From NCBI GenBank assembly GCA_964464815.1, contig CAYXHF010000040.1:1-20396 (forward strand): a stretch of 20,396 bases of DNA, in the 5' to 3' direction. A program made the position numbers and the translations under genes. The notes under the pieces are model-generated. The model searched no databases. It was given only the letters and a program-made list of their open reading frames with translations, and was not told where the DNA came from. Origin of the DNA: UBA11524 sp964464815 (GTDB lineage Bacteria > Bacillota > Clostridia > Christensenellales > Aristaeellaceae). This document shows, piece after piece, positions 12,671-20,396 of this stretch (within the stretch, counting starts at the first letter, position 1; every line of letters starts with the position of its first letter).

Positions 12671-14695
12671 ATGTCATCCGTATCCCCGACGCCCCGGTTT
12701 CCTGTTTTTCTCCATGGCGGAGATTATAATCCCGACCAGTGGCTGGATCGTCCCGACATTTTGGATCGGGATATTGAACTGATGCAGCAGGCGCACGTGA
12801 ACTGCGTGTCGATTGCCATTTTTGCCTGGGCGAGCTTAGAGCCGGAGGATGGCGTCTATGATTTTGCCTGGCTGGATGAAGTGATTGACCGGCTGTGGCG
12901 CGGTGGCATCCATGTCATTTTGGCCACGCCCTCGGGTGCGCGTCCTGCGTGGATGGCGCAGAAGTACCCGGAGGTGCTGCGCGTGGATGCGCGGTATGAC
13001 CGGTATCATTTTGGCGGCCGCCATAACCACTGCCTGACCAGCCCGGTGTATCGCCGCAAGGTGCGTGAAATGGATACGCGGCTGGCGCAGCGCTATGCGC
13101 ATCATCCGGCTGTCATCATGTGGCACTTGTCCAACGAGCTGTCCGGCAGCTGCTATTGCGAATTGTGCCAGGAGAAGTTCCGCCAGTGGCTGAAAAAGCG
13201 CTATGGGACGCTGGACAAGCTCAATCAGGCGTGGTGGACGACGTTCTGGAGCCATCGCTACACCGATTGGTCGCAGGTGGAAGCACCCGGCGATATGGCC
13301 GAGACGAGTACCAATGGCATGTATATTGACTGGCGCCGCTTCTGTACGCATCAGTGCAAGACCTTCATGATGGCCGAGCGCGATGCTGTCAAGACAGTGG
13401 ATCCGACGCTGAAATGCACGGCAAACCTGATGGAACGCTTTTGGGACTATGACTATTTCTCCCTCGCCGAGGGAATGGATGTGGTGTCCTGGGATAGCTA
13501 TCCCGAATGGCATTCGGGCGATGATGTGGCCCGTGCGGCGGAATTCGCCATGAACCATGACATGATGCGCTCCCTCAAGGATCAGCCGTTCCTGCTGATG
13601 GAATCCACGCCTTCTCAGGTCAACTGGAAGGCAGTCAATAAGCTCAAGCGGCCGGGAATGCACCTGTTGTCCTCCATGCAGGCGGTGGCGCATGGCAGCC
13701 AGAGCGTGTGCTATTTCCAGTGGCGCAAGGGTCGCGGCGCGGCGGAGCAATTCCACGGTGCGGTGATTGATCACGATGGTCGTGGTGATACGCGCGTGGT
13801 GCGTGATGTGACGCAGGTCGGCATGGCGCTGGAAAAGCTCCAGCCGCTGTATGACCGTCCCAATGCACCGGCGCAGGCGTGCATCCTCTACGATTGGAGC
13901 AACTGGTGGGCCATTGACTACGCCCAGACGGGTCAAAAGGGCCACATGAAGTACTTTGACAGCGTGAACATGCATTACCGTGCGCTATGGGAGCAGGGCA
14001 TCGCGGTGGACTTCCGCGACATGCGGCCCTCCACGGATTTGAGCCGCTACAAGCTGGTCATTGCGCCGATGCTCTTCATGTTCCGTGAGGGCTTTGCCGA
14101 GAAGCTGCGGGCGTATGTGCAGGGCGGCGGTACGCTGCTGGTGACGTATTTCTCCGGCGTGGTGGATGACAGCGGTCTGGCGTATTTGGGTGGCGCACCG
14201 CACAACCTGACGGATGTGCTGGGCATGCGCGCCACGGAGCTGGATGCCATTTATCCGCATGATGAGCAGTGGATGGTCTATCCGGATGGTCGCCGCTTCG
14301 CCTTGCAGGAGCTGTGCGAAATTCCCGAGGAGAATGGCGCGCAGCCTCTGGCGACGTATGGCGCGGACTTCTATGCGGGACTTCCCTGCCTGACGAAAAA
14401 TGCGTTTGGTCAGGGCACGGCGTATTATCTGGCGGCCAAGCCGGAGCAGGCTGGGCTGGATGCCATCTATCACGACATTGCGCAGGAATTGTCCCTGCCC
14501 AAGGCCATGCAGGAGACGCTGCCCAAGGGCGTTGTGGCCACGGAGCGCGGCGGCGCGGCGTTTGTCCAGAACTACTCGGGAAAGGCGCAGGAGGTTGTGC
14601 TGTCCGGTGCGTATCAGAATCTGCTCACGGGTGAAACGCTTGCGGGCACGCAGACACTGCCGGTGAACGGCGTGTGGGTGCTTGTGCGCAGCTGA
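12671..14695 (+). CDS. Beta-galactosidase, glycoside hydrolase family 42
   Basis: 674-residue GH42 enzyme that removes terminal beta-galactose. HGGDYNPDQW at the start, E156 in WHLSNELSG is the acid/base, and E311 in LLMESTPSQVNW is the nucleophile. The family zinc site is visible as C121, C161, C163 and C166 (CYCELC). The (beta/alpha)8 barrel is followed by the trimerisation domain (YKLVIAPMLFM, GGGTLLVTYFSG) and a C-terminal beta domain ending PVNGVWVLVRS. No signal peptide, so it acts on sugars already imported. Start ATG has AAGGAGGG at 6 nt. It lies 125 nt after the rpiB-like gene; I find no clear separate promoter. Natural substrates of the family in gut bacteria include galacto-oligosaccharides, but no transporter is next to it here. 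Confidence 0.95.
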   Translation: MSSVSPTPRFPVFLHGGDYNPDQWLDRPDILDRDIELMQQAHVNCVSIAIFAWASLEPEDGVYDFAWLDEVIDRLWRGGIHVILATPSGARPAWMAQKYPEVLRVDARYDRYHFGGRHNHCLTSPVYRRKVREMDTRLAQRYAHHPAVIMWHLSNELSGSCYCELCQEKFRQWLKKRYGTLDKLNQAWWTTFWSHRYTDWSQVEAPGDMAETSTNGMYIDWRRFCTHQCKTFMMAERDAVKTVDPTLKCTANLMERFWDYDYFSLAEGMDVVSWDSYPEWHSGDDVARAAEFAMNHDMMRSLKDQPFLLMESTPSQVNWKAVNKLKRPGMHLLSSMQAVAHGSQSVCYFQWRKGRGAAEQFHGAVIDHDGRGDTRVVRDVTQVGMALEKLQPLYDRPNAPAQACILYDWSNWWAIDYAQTGQKGHMKYFDSVNMHYRALWEQGIAVDFRDMRPSTDLSRYKLVIAPMLFMFREGFAEKLRAYVQGGGTLLVTYFSGVVDDSGLAYLGGAPHNLTDVLGMRATELDAIYPHDEQWMVYPDGRRFALQELCEIPEENGAQPLATYGADFYAGLPCLTKNAFGQGTAYYLAAKPEQAGLDAIYHDIAQELSLPKAMQETLPKGVVATERGGAAFVQNYSGKAQEVVLSGAYQNLLTGETLAGTQTLPVNGVWVLVRS

Positions 14696-14759
14696 TTCAA
14701 GAAAATGTGCCTTTTGGCGCGCGTCCGGTAGGATGGAAGCATAGAGAGGAAGCAAGCCA

Positions 14760-15350
14760 ATGAATGAATTACAGAAAGCCATTTGCCGCGACGGCGAGCT
14801 GTTGCCCGGCGGTGTGATTCGCGTGGAGCGCTTTTTGAACCATCGGGTCGATACTGCGCTGGCGCGTCAGATTGGTCAGGACTTTGCCGATGCGTTTCGG
14901 GATGCGCAGATTGATTGCATCCTGACCGTGGAGGCCAGTGGCATCATCTTCGCCATGACAACGGCGCTGGCGATGGGCGATGTTCCGGTCGTGGTTGCCA
15001 AAAAGGGCAATCGTCGCAATCTGGGGGATGACCTCTATTCGGCGGATGTGTTCTCCTTCACCCATCAGACGACCAGTAATATTCAGGTCAGCAAGCGATG
15101 CCTGCCGTCTGGTCAGCGGGTGTTGATTATCGACGACTTCCTGGCCAATGGCGAGGCGCTCAAGGGGCTTTTGTCCATCTGTCAGCAGGCGAATTGCGAG
15201 GCTGTGGGCGCGGGCATCTGTATTGAAAAGACGTTCCAGCCGGGCGGCAAGGCGCTGCGCGAAGCGGGTGTGAAGGTCGTTTCGCTGGTGAAAATGGATC
15301 GCACAGCGGACGGCACAATGTGCTTCCACGAAGAAGCAACGGCGGAGTGA
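14760..15350 (+). CDS. xpt: Xanthine phosphoribosyltransferase
   Basis: 196-residue type I phosphoribosyltransferase converting xanthine and PRPP to XMP in purine salvage. The PRPP loop VLIIDDFLANGEA (121-133) has the FLANG form typical of Xpt, and LLPGGVIRVERFLNHRVD, TVEASGIIFA and VVVAKKGNRRNL also match. Length agrees with Bacillus Xpt (194). Start ATG follows GAGAGGAAG. Only 64 nt separate it from the beta-galactosidase, with no room for the purine riboswitch that often precedes xpt, and no convincing promoter there; it may be expressed by readthrough. A hairpin GGCAAC/GTTGCC with inner CAC/GTG pairs (15351..15373) follows the stop directly, without a T run. Confidence 0.93.
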   Translation: MNELQKAICRDGELLPGGVIRVERFLNHRVDTALARQIGQDFADAFRDAQIDCILTVEASGIIFAMTTALAMGDVPVVVAKKGNRRNLGDDLYSADVFSFTHQTTSNIQVSKRCLPSGQRVLIIDDFLANGEALKGLLSICQQANCEAVGAGICIEKTFQPGGKALREAGVKVVSLVKMDRTADGTMCFHEEATAE

Positions 15351-15496
15351 GGCAACAACACACCGTGGTTGCCCCAAAAAGGCGGCTCAGAGGCGTTTGG
15401 ACGATGGACGTGAGGAAATTCCCATCCGGACAAGCAAACGGCGACAAGGGCGTTTTTGCGCGATTTTTGGGGCGTGTGATTGATACGGCATACAGG

Positions 15497-15529
15497 GCGG
15501 CATCTGGCACTTGCTGGATGCCGCTTTTT
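15497..15529 (+). terminator. Intrinsic terminator downstream of xpt
   Basis: GCGGCATC (15497..15504) and GATGCCGC (15517..15524) form a perfect 8-bp stem followed by TTTTT. It lies 147 nt past the xpt stop; the stretch between (15374..15496) shows no gene. Confidence 0.85.
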
Positions 15530-15579
15530 GCATGCTATCCAAAGGCAAAAAATACCGCGAAAAAGTGCCTGAACACGCA

Positions 15580-15608
15580 TTGATTTTTGGAAAGCTTTAT
15601 GGTATGAT
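15580..15608 (+). promoter_or_regulatory. Sigma-A promoter of the ABC-exporter operon
   Basis: TTGATT (15580..15585), 17-nt spacer, TATGAT (15603..15608). The dyad TTAG-ACGTGA-CTAA (15608..15621) overlaps the end of the -10 and the expected start point, a good place for a repressor. Confidence 0.8.
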
Positions 15609-15693
15609 TAGACGTGACTAACGCGCGTCCTTGATTCGCATTGCTCAACGGCAATGCGAATCTCTTTTGCCCGGGTGTTAGTTATAGTTAACT
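15608..15693 (+). promoter_or_regulatory. Structured leader with two operator-like dyads
   Basis: The leader contains an 11-bp perfect hairpin, GATTCGCATTG/CAATGCGAATC (15633..15662), followed by TCTTTTG, so it could terminate. Around it ACTAAC (15617..15622) can pair with GTTAGT (15677..15682), making a closing helix. A second dyad, AGTTA-TAGT-TAACT (15680..15693), lies 24 nt before the first gene. The TTAG/CTAA half-sites recall DtxR-family metal-regulator boxes, but this is only resemblance. Confidence 0.5.
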
Positions 15694-15716
15694 GTGGTTT
15701 GTAAGGAGAGAATCAG

Positions 15717-17456
15717 ATGATTGACAAGAAATTGCTCCAGCTGCTGGGTGATAACAAGAAGTATATTGTCTACACCGTGGCGCTGATGGTGCTGGGGCAG
15801 TTTGCCAATGTAGGGATTACGGCCAGCATCTGCTGGGCGATTGATTTGGCGATTCGCTATGGCGAATCGGTTGCAGGCGCCAGCGCATTTGTCTGGCCGG
15901 CACTCTGTGCGGCGCTGGGCATTGTGGTGCGGTATGCCTGCTCCCGTGCGGTGGGCGATTTGAAGGATACGCTGGGCCGCCGGGCGAAGAAGGAGCTGCG
16001 ACAGAAGGTGTATCACAAGCTTGTCCGTTTGGGTGTTCGCTCCACGGATGGCATGAGCATGGCCGGCTTGACGCAGGTCGCCATGGAGGGTGTGGAGCAG
16101 CTGGATTTGTATTATTCCTCCTACATCCCGCAGCTTTTCTATGCCATGCTGGCGCCGCTGGTGCTGTTTATCATCACCGTGTGGATGGAGTGGCGCGTGG
16201 CGGTGGTGCTGCTGTGCTGTGTGCCGCTGATTCCGGTGTCCATTATCGCGGTATCGAAGCATGCCAAGAAAATATTTGCGAAGTATTGGGGCAAGTATAC
16301 GTCCATGGGCGATGCCTTCCTCGATAGCGTGCAGGGCTTGAAGGAGCTGAAAATCTTCCGGGCCGATCAGGCACAGCATGAGAAGATGAATGCCACGAGT
16401 GAGGACTTCCGCCGCATCACGATGAAGGTGCTGGTGATGCAATTGGCCAGCACCACGATTATGGATTTTGTCGCCTATGGTGGCGCAGGGCTGGGCATTG
16501 CGATGGTGATTTTGTCCATTGTGCATTGGCAGCTGGCGCCGATTGCGGCGCTGTTTTTGTGCCTGGTGGCGGTGGACTTCTTCCTGCCGCTGCGTGCGTT
16601 TGGCTCGGCCTTCCATGTGGCGATGAATGGCGCCAGCGCGGGCAAGAGGATTCTGTCGCTTCTTTCGCAGACTGAGCCTGTCTGGGGCAACGAGGATGTA
16701 TCGGATACTGCGATGCAGCTGCAAAACGTCACCTTCTCCTACGACGGAAAGCGGGATGCACTGCAAAACGTGACCATGACCTTCCCAAAGACGGGCATGA
16801 CGGCCATTGTGGGCGAATCGGGCTGCGGCAAGTCCACCGTGGTCAAGATGCTTCTTGGTGCATATCGTCCGCAAAGCGGTGCGGTGACGATTGGCGGCAA
16901 GGAGCTACAGACGCTGTCGCGGGAAAGCTACTACGCACATTTGGCGGTCGTGAGCTATAACGCGTATCTGTTCAGCGAAACGGTGCGGGAGAACTTCCGT
17001 CTGGCCAAGCCTGTGGCAACGGAAAGCGACATGTGGCAAGCGCTGGCGCAGGTCAATCTGGCTGATTTCATCCGTGAAAACGGCGGCCTGGACAAGGTAC
17101 TGGTGGAGGATGCCGCCAACATTTCGGGCGGCCAGAAGCAACGCCTTGCCCTGGCGGTGAATCTGGTGGCGAATAAGGATATTTACGTATTTGACGAAGC
17201 CACCAGCAACATTGATATGGAGAGTGAAGCCATCATCATGGCGACCATCAGGGCGCTGTCGCGGAAAAAGGCGGTCATTGTCATTTCACATCGACTGGCC
17301 AATATTGTGCCGGCCGACTGGATTTACTACATGGAATCGGGTACACTGCTGGAAAGTGGCACGCATGCGGACTTGATGGCGAAAAACGGCGGCTATGCCA
17401 AGCTCTATACAGCGCAAAAGCAGCTGGAGGAAGGCTATGTGGAGGTGCGCGCATGA
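15717..17456 (+). CDS. ABC exporter half-transporter, CydD-like (first subunit)
   Basis: 579-residue fused membrane-plus-ATPase half transporter. N-terminal six-helix region to about residue 300, then Walker A GESGCGKST (366-374), signature ISGGQ (469-473) and Walker B YVFDEA with D493 and catalytic E494. The loop QGLKELKIFRADQAQHEKM resembles the CydD branch, whose E. coli members export thiols (glutathione/cysteine) for cytochrome bd assembly; here no cytochrome genes are close, so substrate is open. ATG preceded by AAGGAG. Its stop overlaps the next start (ATGA), so the two products are made together and most likely form a heterodimer in the cytoplasmic membrane. Confidence 0.9.
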   Translation: MIDKKLLQLLGDNKKYIVYTVALMVLGQFANVGITASICWAIDLAIRYGESVAGASAFVWPALCAALGIVVRYACSRAVGDLKDTLGRRAKKELRQKVYHKLVRLGVRSTDGMSMAGLTQVAMEGVEQLDLYYSSYIPQLFYAMLAPLVLFIITVWMEWRVAVVLLCCVPLIPVSIIAVSKHAKKIFAKYWGKYTSMGDAFLDSVQGLKELKIFRADQAQHEKMNATSEDFRRITMKVLVMQLASTTIMDFVAYGGAGLGIAMVILSIVHWQLAPIAALFLCLVAVDFFLPLRAFGSAFHVAMNGASAGKRILSLLSQTEPVWGNEDVSDTAMQLQNVTFSYDGKRDALQNVTMTFPKTGMTAIVGESGCGKSTVVKMLLGAYRPQSGAVTIGGKELQTLSRESYYAHLAVVSYNAYLFSETVRENFRLAKPVATESDMWQALAQVNLADFIRENGGLDKVLVEDAANISGGQKQRLALAVNLVANKDIYVFDEATSNIDMESEAIIMATIRALSRKKAVIVISHRLANIVPADWIYYMESGTLLESGTHADLMAKNGGYAKLYTAQKQLEEGYVEVRA

Positions 17457-19141
17457 AAAAGCAACAACAATTGCGCCGAAGCGGCTTAAAAATCATGGCC
17501 AGCCTGCTGGTGCTGCTCGGTAGCCTGGCGTATATCATGCTGCTGGCGGTCATCAATGGCGCCATCGGCTTCCTTTGTGCCATGGGCGTGACCTTGATGG
17601 GTGCCGTGGGCGTGGCGAAGGCACTGGGCGAGACAATCGCGCTTTCCTATGGCGCCATCATTGCCTTGGCGATTGGCTGCGGCGCGCTGCGTGGTTTGCT
17701 GCGCTATTTGGAGCAGTATAGCAATCACTATATCGCCTTCCGTCTGCTGGCGGTGCTGCGCGACAAGATTTTCGGTGCGCTCCGCACGCTGTGCCCGGCG
17801 AAGCTGGAAAGCAAGCAGAAGGGCGCTATCATTGCCATGATTACCTCGGATATTGAAACGCTGGAGGTCTTCTACGCCCATACGATTTCCCCTGTGTGCA
17901 TTGCGGTGCTTGTTTCCGGCGCGGTGGCGCTGTTTGTGGGCGCGGTGTCCAGCTGGTATCTGGCGCTGGTGGCCGTGCTTGGGTATCTGACGGTCGGCGT
18001 GGCGGTGCCGCTGATTTCCTCCGGGCGCTTGAAGCCGTCGGGGGTGCGGTATCGCGCGGAATTCTCAAATTTCCATGCCTATTTTCTGGACAGCATGAAG
18101 GGCATTCAGGATATTGTGCTGCATAATGCCGGTGACGTGCGCGAAAGCGAGGTCAATCGGCGCTCGGACATCCTCTTGCAGGAAACGAAGAAGATGAAGC
18201 ACGACACCGTCCGGGCAAGCGCCGCGACGGAGCTGTGCGTGTCGCTGTTCATCGTCCTGACGCTGGCCGTCGGCATCGCATTGGTGGCTGTCAATCACCT
18301 GAGTGTGGGCCGGATGATTATTGGTGTGGTGGCCGTGTTCGGCTCCTTTGGGCCGGTGATTGCCATTTCTGCCCTGCCGGGCAATTTGACGCAGACCTTC
18401 GCCAGTGGCGATCGTGTGCTGAACCTGCTGGTGGAAGAACCGGCGGTCAAGCCCGTGACGCATGGCAAAACGTTTGCCTACAACGACTTGAAGGTGACGG
18501 ACTTGTCCTTCTCCTACGACGGACAAACGCAGGTGCTTTCCGACATTTGCATGCATGCGGAAAAGGGTGAAATCATCGGCATTGTCGGCGAAAGTGGCTG
18601 CGGCAAATCAACCTTCCTCAAGCTGCTGCTCCGCTTCTGGCAGAAGCGTCAGGGCGAAATCGCCTACAACGGGACAGATATTGATGCGCTGGATGGCGAT
18701 AGTCTGCTGGACAATGTGACCATGGTCAGCCAGACGACGTATCTTTTTGACGAAACGATTGAGGAAAATTTGCGCATTGCGAAGCCGGATGCGACGCAAG
18801 CGGAGCTGGAAGAGGCATGCCGCCTTGCCTCCATTCACGATTTCATCATGCGCCTGCCAGACGGGTATCAGACAAGCGTCGGCACGCTGGGCGACAACCT
18901 GTCCGCAGGTGAAAGGCAGCGCATTGGCCTTGCACGTGCGTTCCTGCGGGGCAGCGAGCTGATTCTGCTGGATGAGCCGACAAGCAATGTCGATAGCATC
19001 AACGAGGGCATCATCCTGAAGGCACTCAAGGAGCAAAAGCGCAAGAAGAGCATTATTCTGGTGTCGCATCGGGAATCCACCATGGCAATTGCAGACAGAA
19101 TCTACCGCGTGGAAAAAGGTCACATGTATGAGCAAAATTGA
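17453..19141 (+). CDS. ABC exporter half-transporter, CydC-like (second subunit)
   Basis: 562 residues; transmembrane region to about residue 310, Walker A GESGCGKST (379-387), signature LSAGE (483-487), Walker B ILLLDEP with D507 and E508. Both ATPase sites of the predicted heterodimer look intact, unlike many heterodimeric exporters in which one site is degenerate. It begins inside the stop of the first subunit (4-nt overlap) and its own end overlaps the start of the YgbA-type gene by 14 nt, so the four genes form one translationally coupled operon. Substrate unknown. Confidence 0.9.
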   Translation: MKKQQQLRRSGLKIMASLLVLLGSLAYIMLLAVINGAIGFLCAMGVTLMGAVGVAKALGETIALSYGAIIALAIGCGALRGLLRYLEQYSNHYIAFRLLAVLRDKIFGALRTLCPAKLESKQKGAIIAMITSDIETLEVFYAHTISPVCIAVLVSGAVALFVGAVSSWYLALVAVLGYLTVGVAVPLISSGRLKPSGVRYRAEFSNFHAYFLDSMKGIQDIVLHNAGDVRESEVNRRSDILLQETKKMKHDTVRASAATELCVSLFIVLTLAVGIALVAVNHLSVGRMIIGVVAVFGSFGPVIAISALPGNLTQTFASGDRVLNLLVEEPAVKPVTHGKTFAYNDLKVTDLSFSYDGQTQVLSDICMHAEKGEIIGIVGESGCGKSTFLKLLLRFWQKRQGEIAYNGTDIDALDGDSLLDNVTMVSQTTYLFDETIEENLRIAKPDATQAELEEACRLASIHDFIMRLPDGYQTSVGTLGDNLSAGERQRIGLARAFLRGSELILLDEPTSNVDSINEGIILKALKEQKRKKSIILVSHRESTMAIADRIYRVEKGHMYEQN

Positions 19142-19472
19142 AAGCAAGTGCGCACGTGAAAAGCAAACCGTCGCGCTGATGATTCGCCTCTATTGCAGGA
19201 AAAATCACGGGACACGGAACACGCTCTGTCTGGAATGTGCGGAGCTGACGCAATACGCCATGCAGCGGAGCGACAAGTGTCCGTTCATGGAGACGAAAAC
19301 CTTCTGCTCCAACTGTCGGGTGCATTGCTACAAGCCGGTTATGCGGGAGAAAATTCGTCAGGTGATGCGCTTTTCCGGCCCTCGGATGATGCTCTATCAC
19401 CCGGTGCTGGCGGTGCGTCATGTCATCGAAAGCAAAAAAGAAGCAAGAAAGCTGATGGGAGAACAGAAATGA
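19128..19472 (+). CDS. YgbA-type cysteine-rich protein ('nitrous oxide-stimulated promoter' family)
   Basis: 114-residue cytoplasmic protein with eight cysteines: C8, C23, C34-x-x-C37, C51, C60-x-x-C63 and C67, a pattern suited to iron-sulfur or zinc binding. The segments MIRLYCRKNHG, LCLECAELTQYAMQRSDKCPF and TFCSNCRVHCYKPVMREKIRQVMRFSGPRMMLYHP are hallmarks of the family. In E. coli the homologue ygbA is under the nitric-oxide sensor NsrR; its biochemical role is not defined. Start ATG at 19128 overlaps the ABC gene and has AAAGG at 8 nt; the longer open frame from 19089 is not needed. The stop overlaps the DUF454 start (ATGA). Confidence 0.88.
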   Translation: MSKIESKCAREKQTVALMIRLYCRKNHGTRNTLCLECAELTQYAMQRSDKCPFMETKTFCSNCRVHCYKPVMREKIRQVMRFSGPRMMLYHPVLAVRHVIESKKEARKLMGEQK

Positions 19473-19870
19473 ACGTGAAGAAGCTGGTTTGGTTGCTGGT
19501 TGGCTTTGTGGGACTGGTGCTGGGTGCAATCGGAGCGGTGCTGCCGATGCTGCCTGCCTTCCCTTTCCTGCTGCTGGCGGCGTTTGGCTTTGGCAAAAGC
19601 TCGGAGAGGCTGCACACCTGGTTTATCGGCACGCGCCTGTATAAGAACAATCTGGAATCCTACGTCAAGGGACAAGGCATGACGAGAAAGACGAAAATCA
19701 AAGTGATGGTGACGGTCACGCTGCTGATGACCTTCGGCTTTGGGATGATGTTCCGCAAGGCGTTGTATATCCCCTGCTTAATTCTGGGTGGCGTGTGGCT
19801 GTTCCATATTATCTACTTCCTCTGGGGTGTGAAGACGTACCGCCCGACGGGCGTGGAAGGCGCAAACTGA
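19469..19870 (+). CDS. DUF454 (YbaN-family) inner-membrane protein
   Basis: 133-residue membrane protein. Two helices at about 6-22 and 24-41 joined by LPMLPAFPFLLLAAFGFGKSSERL, the core of the family, then helices at about 76-92 and 97-115. The middle segment WFIGTRLYKNNLESY is also conserved in YbaN proteins. Function unknown. Start ATG follows GGGAG at 7 nt and overlaps the YgbA-type stop. Its linkage to the exporters and a cysteine-rich protein suggests a shared redox or metal task (inference). Confidence 0.88.
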   Translation: MNVKKLVWLLVGFVGLVLGAIGAVLPMLPAFPFLLLAAFGFGKSSERLHTWFIGTRLYKNNLESYVKGQGMTRKTKIKVMVTVTLLMTFGFGMMFRKALYIPCLILGGVWLFHIIYFLWGVKTYRPTGVEGAN

Positions 19871-19875
19871 TACAA

Positions 19876-19920
19876 AAAGCGGCATGTGCGGTGTCTGATG
19901 CAGACGGCACGTGCCGCTTT
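19876..19920 (+). terminator. Terminator of the ABC-YgbA-DUF454 operon
   Basis: AAAGCGGCA-T-GTGC at 19876..19889 pairs with GCAC-G-TGCCGCTTT at 19907..19920, with an inner TCTG/CAGA helix. The T run after it is short (stem-embedded TTT), so strength is moderate; placed 5 nt after the stop codon. Confidence 0.65.
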
Positions 19921-19963
19921 GTGAAAAAATGGCGTGCGAAGCCGTCACCGCTACTTTCGTTGC

Positions 19964-19992
19964 TTGCGATGCAGTAGAAAACGTGCTATACT
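19964..19992 (+). promoter_or_regulatory. Sigma-A promoter of the AAA-ATPase gene
   Basis: TTGCGA (19964..19969), 17-nt spacer, TATACT (19987..19992), about 50 nt before the start codon. Confidence 0.8.
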
Positions 19993-20041
19993 AAGCATGG
20001 AAAATGAGAAGCCAGCGTTGGCATAGCAAGGAGGCGACGGC

Positions 20042-20396
20042 ATGAACACGCAGAAATTGCCCGTGGGCATTGACAGCTTTGAAAAGCTGCGGAAAGAGGA
20101 CTTTTATTATGTGGACAAGTCTGATCTGATTATCGAATTGATGCAGAATTGGGGCGAAGTCAACCTGTTCACGCGCCCTCGCCGCTTCGGCAAGACGCTG
20201 AACATGAGCATGCTGAAGTGCTTTTTCGAGATTGGCGGCGACAAATCCATTTTCGATGGATTGAAGGTCGCGCAGGACAAGCAGCTTTGTGACACCTACA
20301 TGGGCAAGTATCCCGTGGTGTTCGTTTCGCTCAAGGGCGTTGATGGGCTGACGTTTGAGGACGCATATCAAATGCTTTGCGAAATCATCTGTCAAG
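20042..20396 (+). CDS. Predicted AAA-ATPase family protein (PF09820-like), 5' part only
   Basis: First 118 residues of a protein that continues past the window edge. KLPVGIDSFEKLRKEDFYYVDKSDLI and the P-loop variant RPRRFGKT (residues 45-52) followed by LNMSMLKCFFE are typical of the 'predicted AAA-ATPase' family, which usually carries a C-terminal PD-(D/E)XK-type nuclease domain (DUF1703) and totals about 500-570 residues. The family is often present in many copies in gut anaerobes; its role is unproven. Start ATG has AAGGAGG at 7 nt and its own promoter. Frames on the opposite strand here are shadows. Confidence 0.85.
   Translation, partial: MNTQKLPVGIDSFEKLRKEDFYYVDKSDLIIELMQNWGEVNLFTRPRRFGKTLNMSMLKCFFEIGGDKSIFDGLKVAQDKQLCDTYMGKYPVVFVSLKGVDGLTFEDAYQMLCEIICQ

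Noticed and set aside
14696..14759. Purine riboswitch upstream of xpt
   Set aside because: Only 64 nt are available and no three-way-junction pattern is visible.
12836..14782. Long minus-strand open frames opposite the beta-galactosidase
   Set aside because: They are shadows produced by GC-rich codon use of a clearly identified GH42 gene.
19193..19470. Longer start for the DUF454 gene (225 residues)
   Set aside because: The upstream part overlaps the YgbA-type gene in another frame; ATG at 19469 has a good ribosome site and begins the family domain.

Overview
The window looks like the chromosomal replication-origin region of a low-to-mid GC Gram-positive bacterium, most likely Bacillota, class Clostridia. 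Reasons: AddA-type recombination nuclease, Bacillus-type parS sites, strong AGGAGG ribosome sites, sigma-A promoters with 17-nt spacers, a C+ (zinc-type) S18, and gut-Clostridia style families (GH42 beta-galactosidase, 'predicted AAA-ATPase', YgbA/DUF454). I cannot name a genus. Nothing is closed by search; all family calls are from reading the proteins.

Layout. All genes left of about 11.25 kb lie on the minus strand and all genes right of about 11.9 kb lie on the plus strand, so transcription runs away from the 660-bp gap between dnaN and an rpiB-like gene. That gap holds about ten DnaA boxes and, next to dnaN, an AT-rich stretch, three TAG trios, a G run and DnaA boxes in the order known for the Bacillus subtilis basal unwinding system. 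It is the probable oriC. The gene dnaA, which normally sits beside dnaN, is not in the window.

Left arm, going away from oriC: dnaN, recF, a 201-bp multi-hairpin repeat in two copies (the second interrupted by a 100-N assembly gap), addA, a PHP-family histidinol-phosphatase, an MBL-fold hydrolase, a DUF1858 protein, a second DnaA-box cluster mixed with strong hairpins, a ferritin-like protein, and the rpsF-ssb-rpsR operon. Three parS sites (about 4.46, 8.02 and 8.89 kb) mark the ParB loading zone used to segregate the origin.

Right arm: an RpiB/LacAB-family isomerase, a GH42 beta-galactosidase, xanthine phosphoribosyltransferase, then a tightly coupled four-gene operon (two half-size CydDC-like ABC exporters, a YgbA-type cysteine-rich protein and a DUF454 membrane protein) behind a structured leader with dyad operators, and finally the start of a predicted AAA-ATPase cut by the window edge.

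Functionally the left arm is replication, repair and chromosome segregation with translation and small redox/metal proteins; the right arm is sugar use, purine salvage and a probable redox/metal-linked export system.
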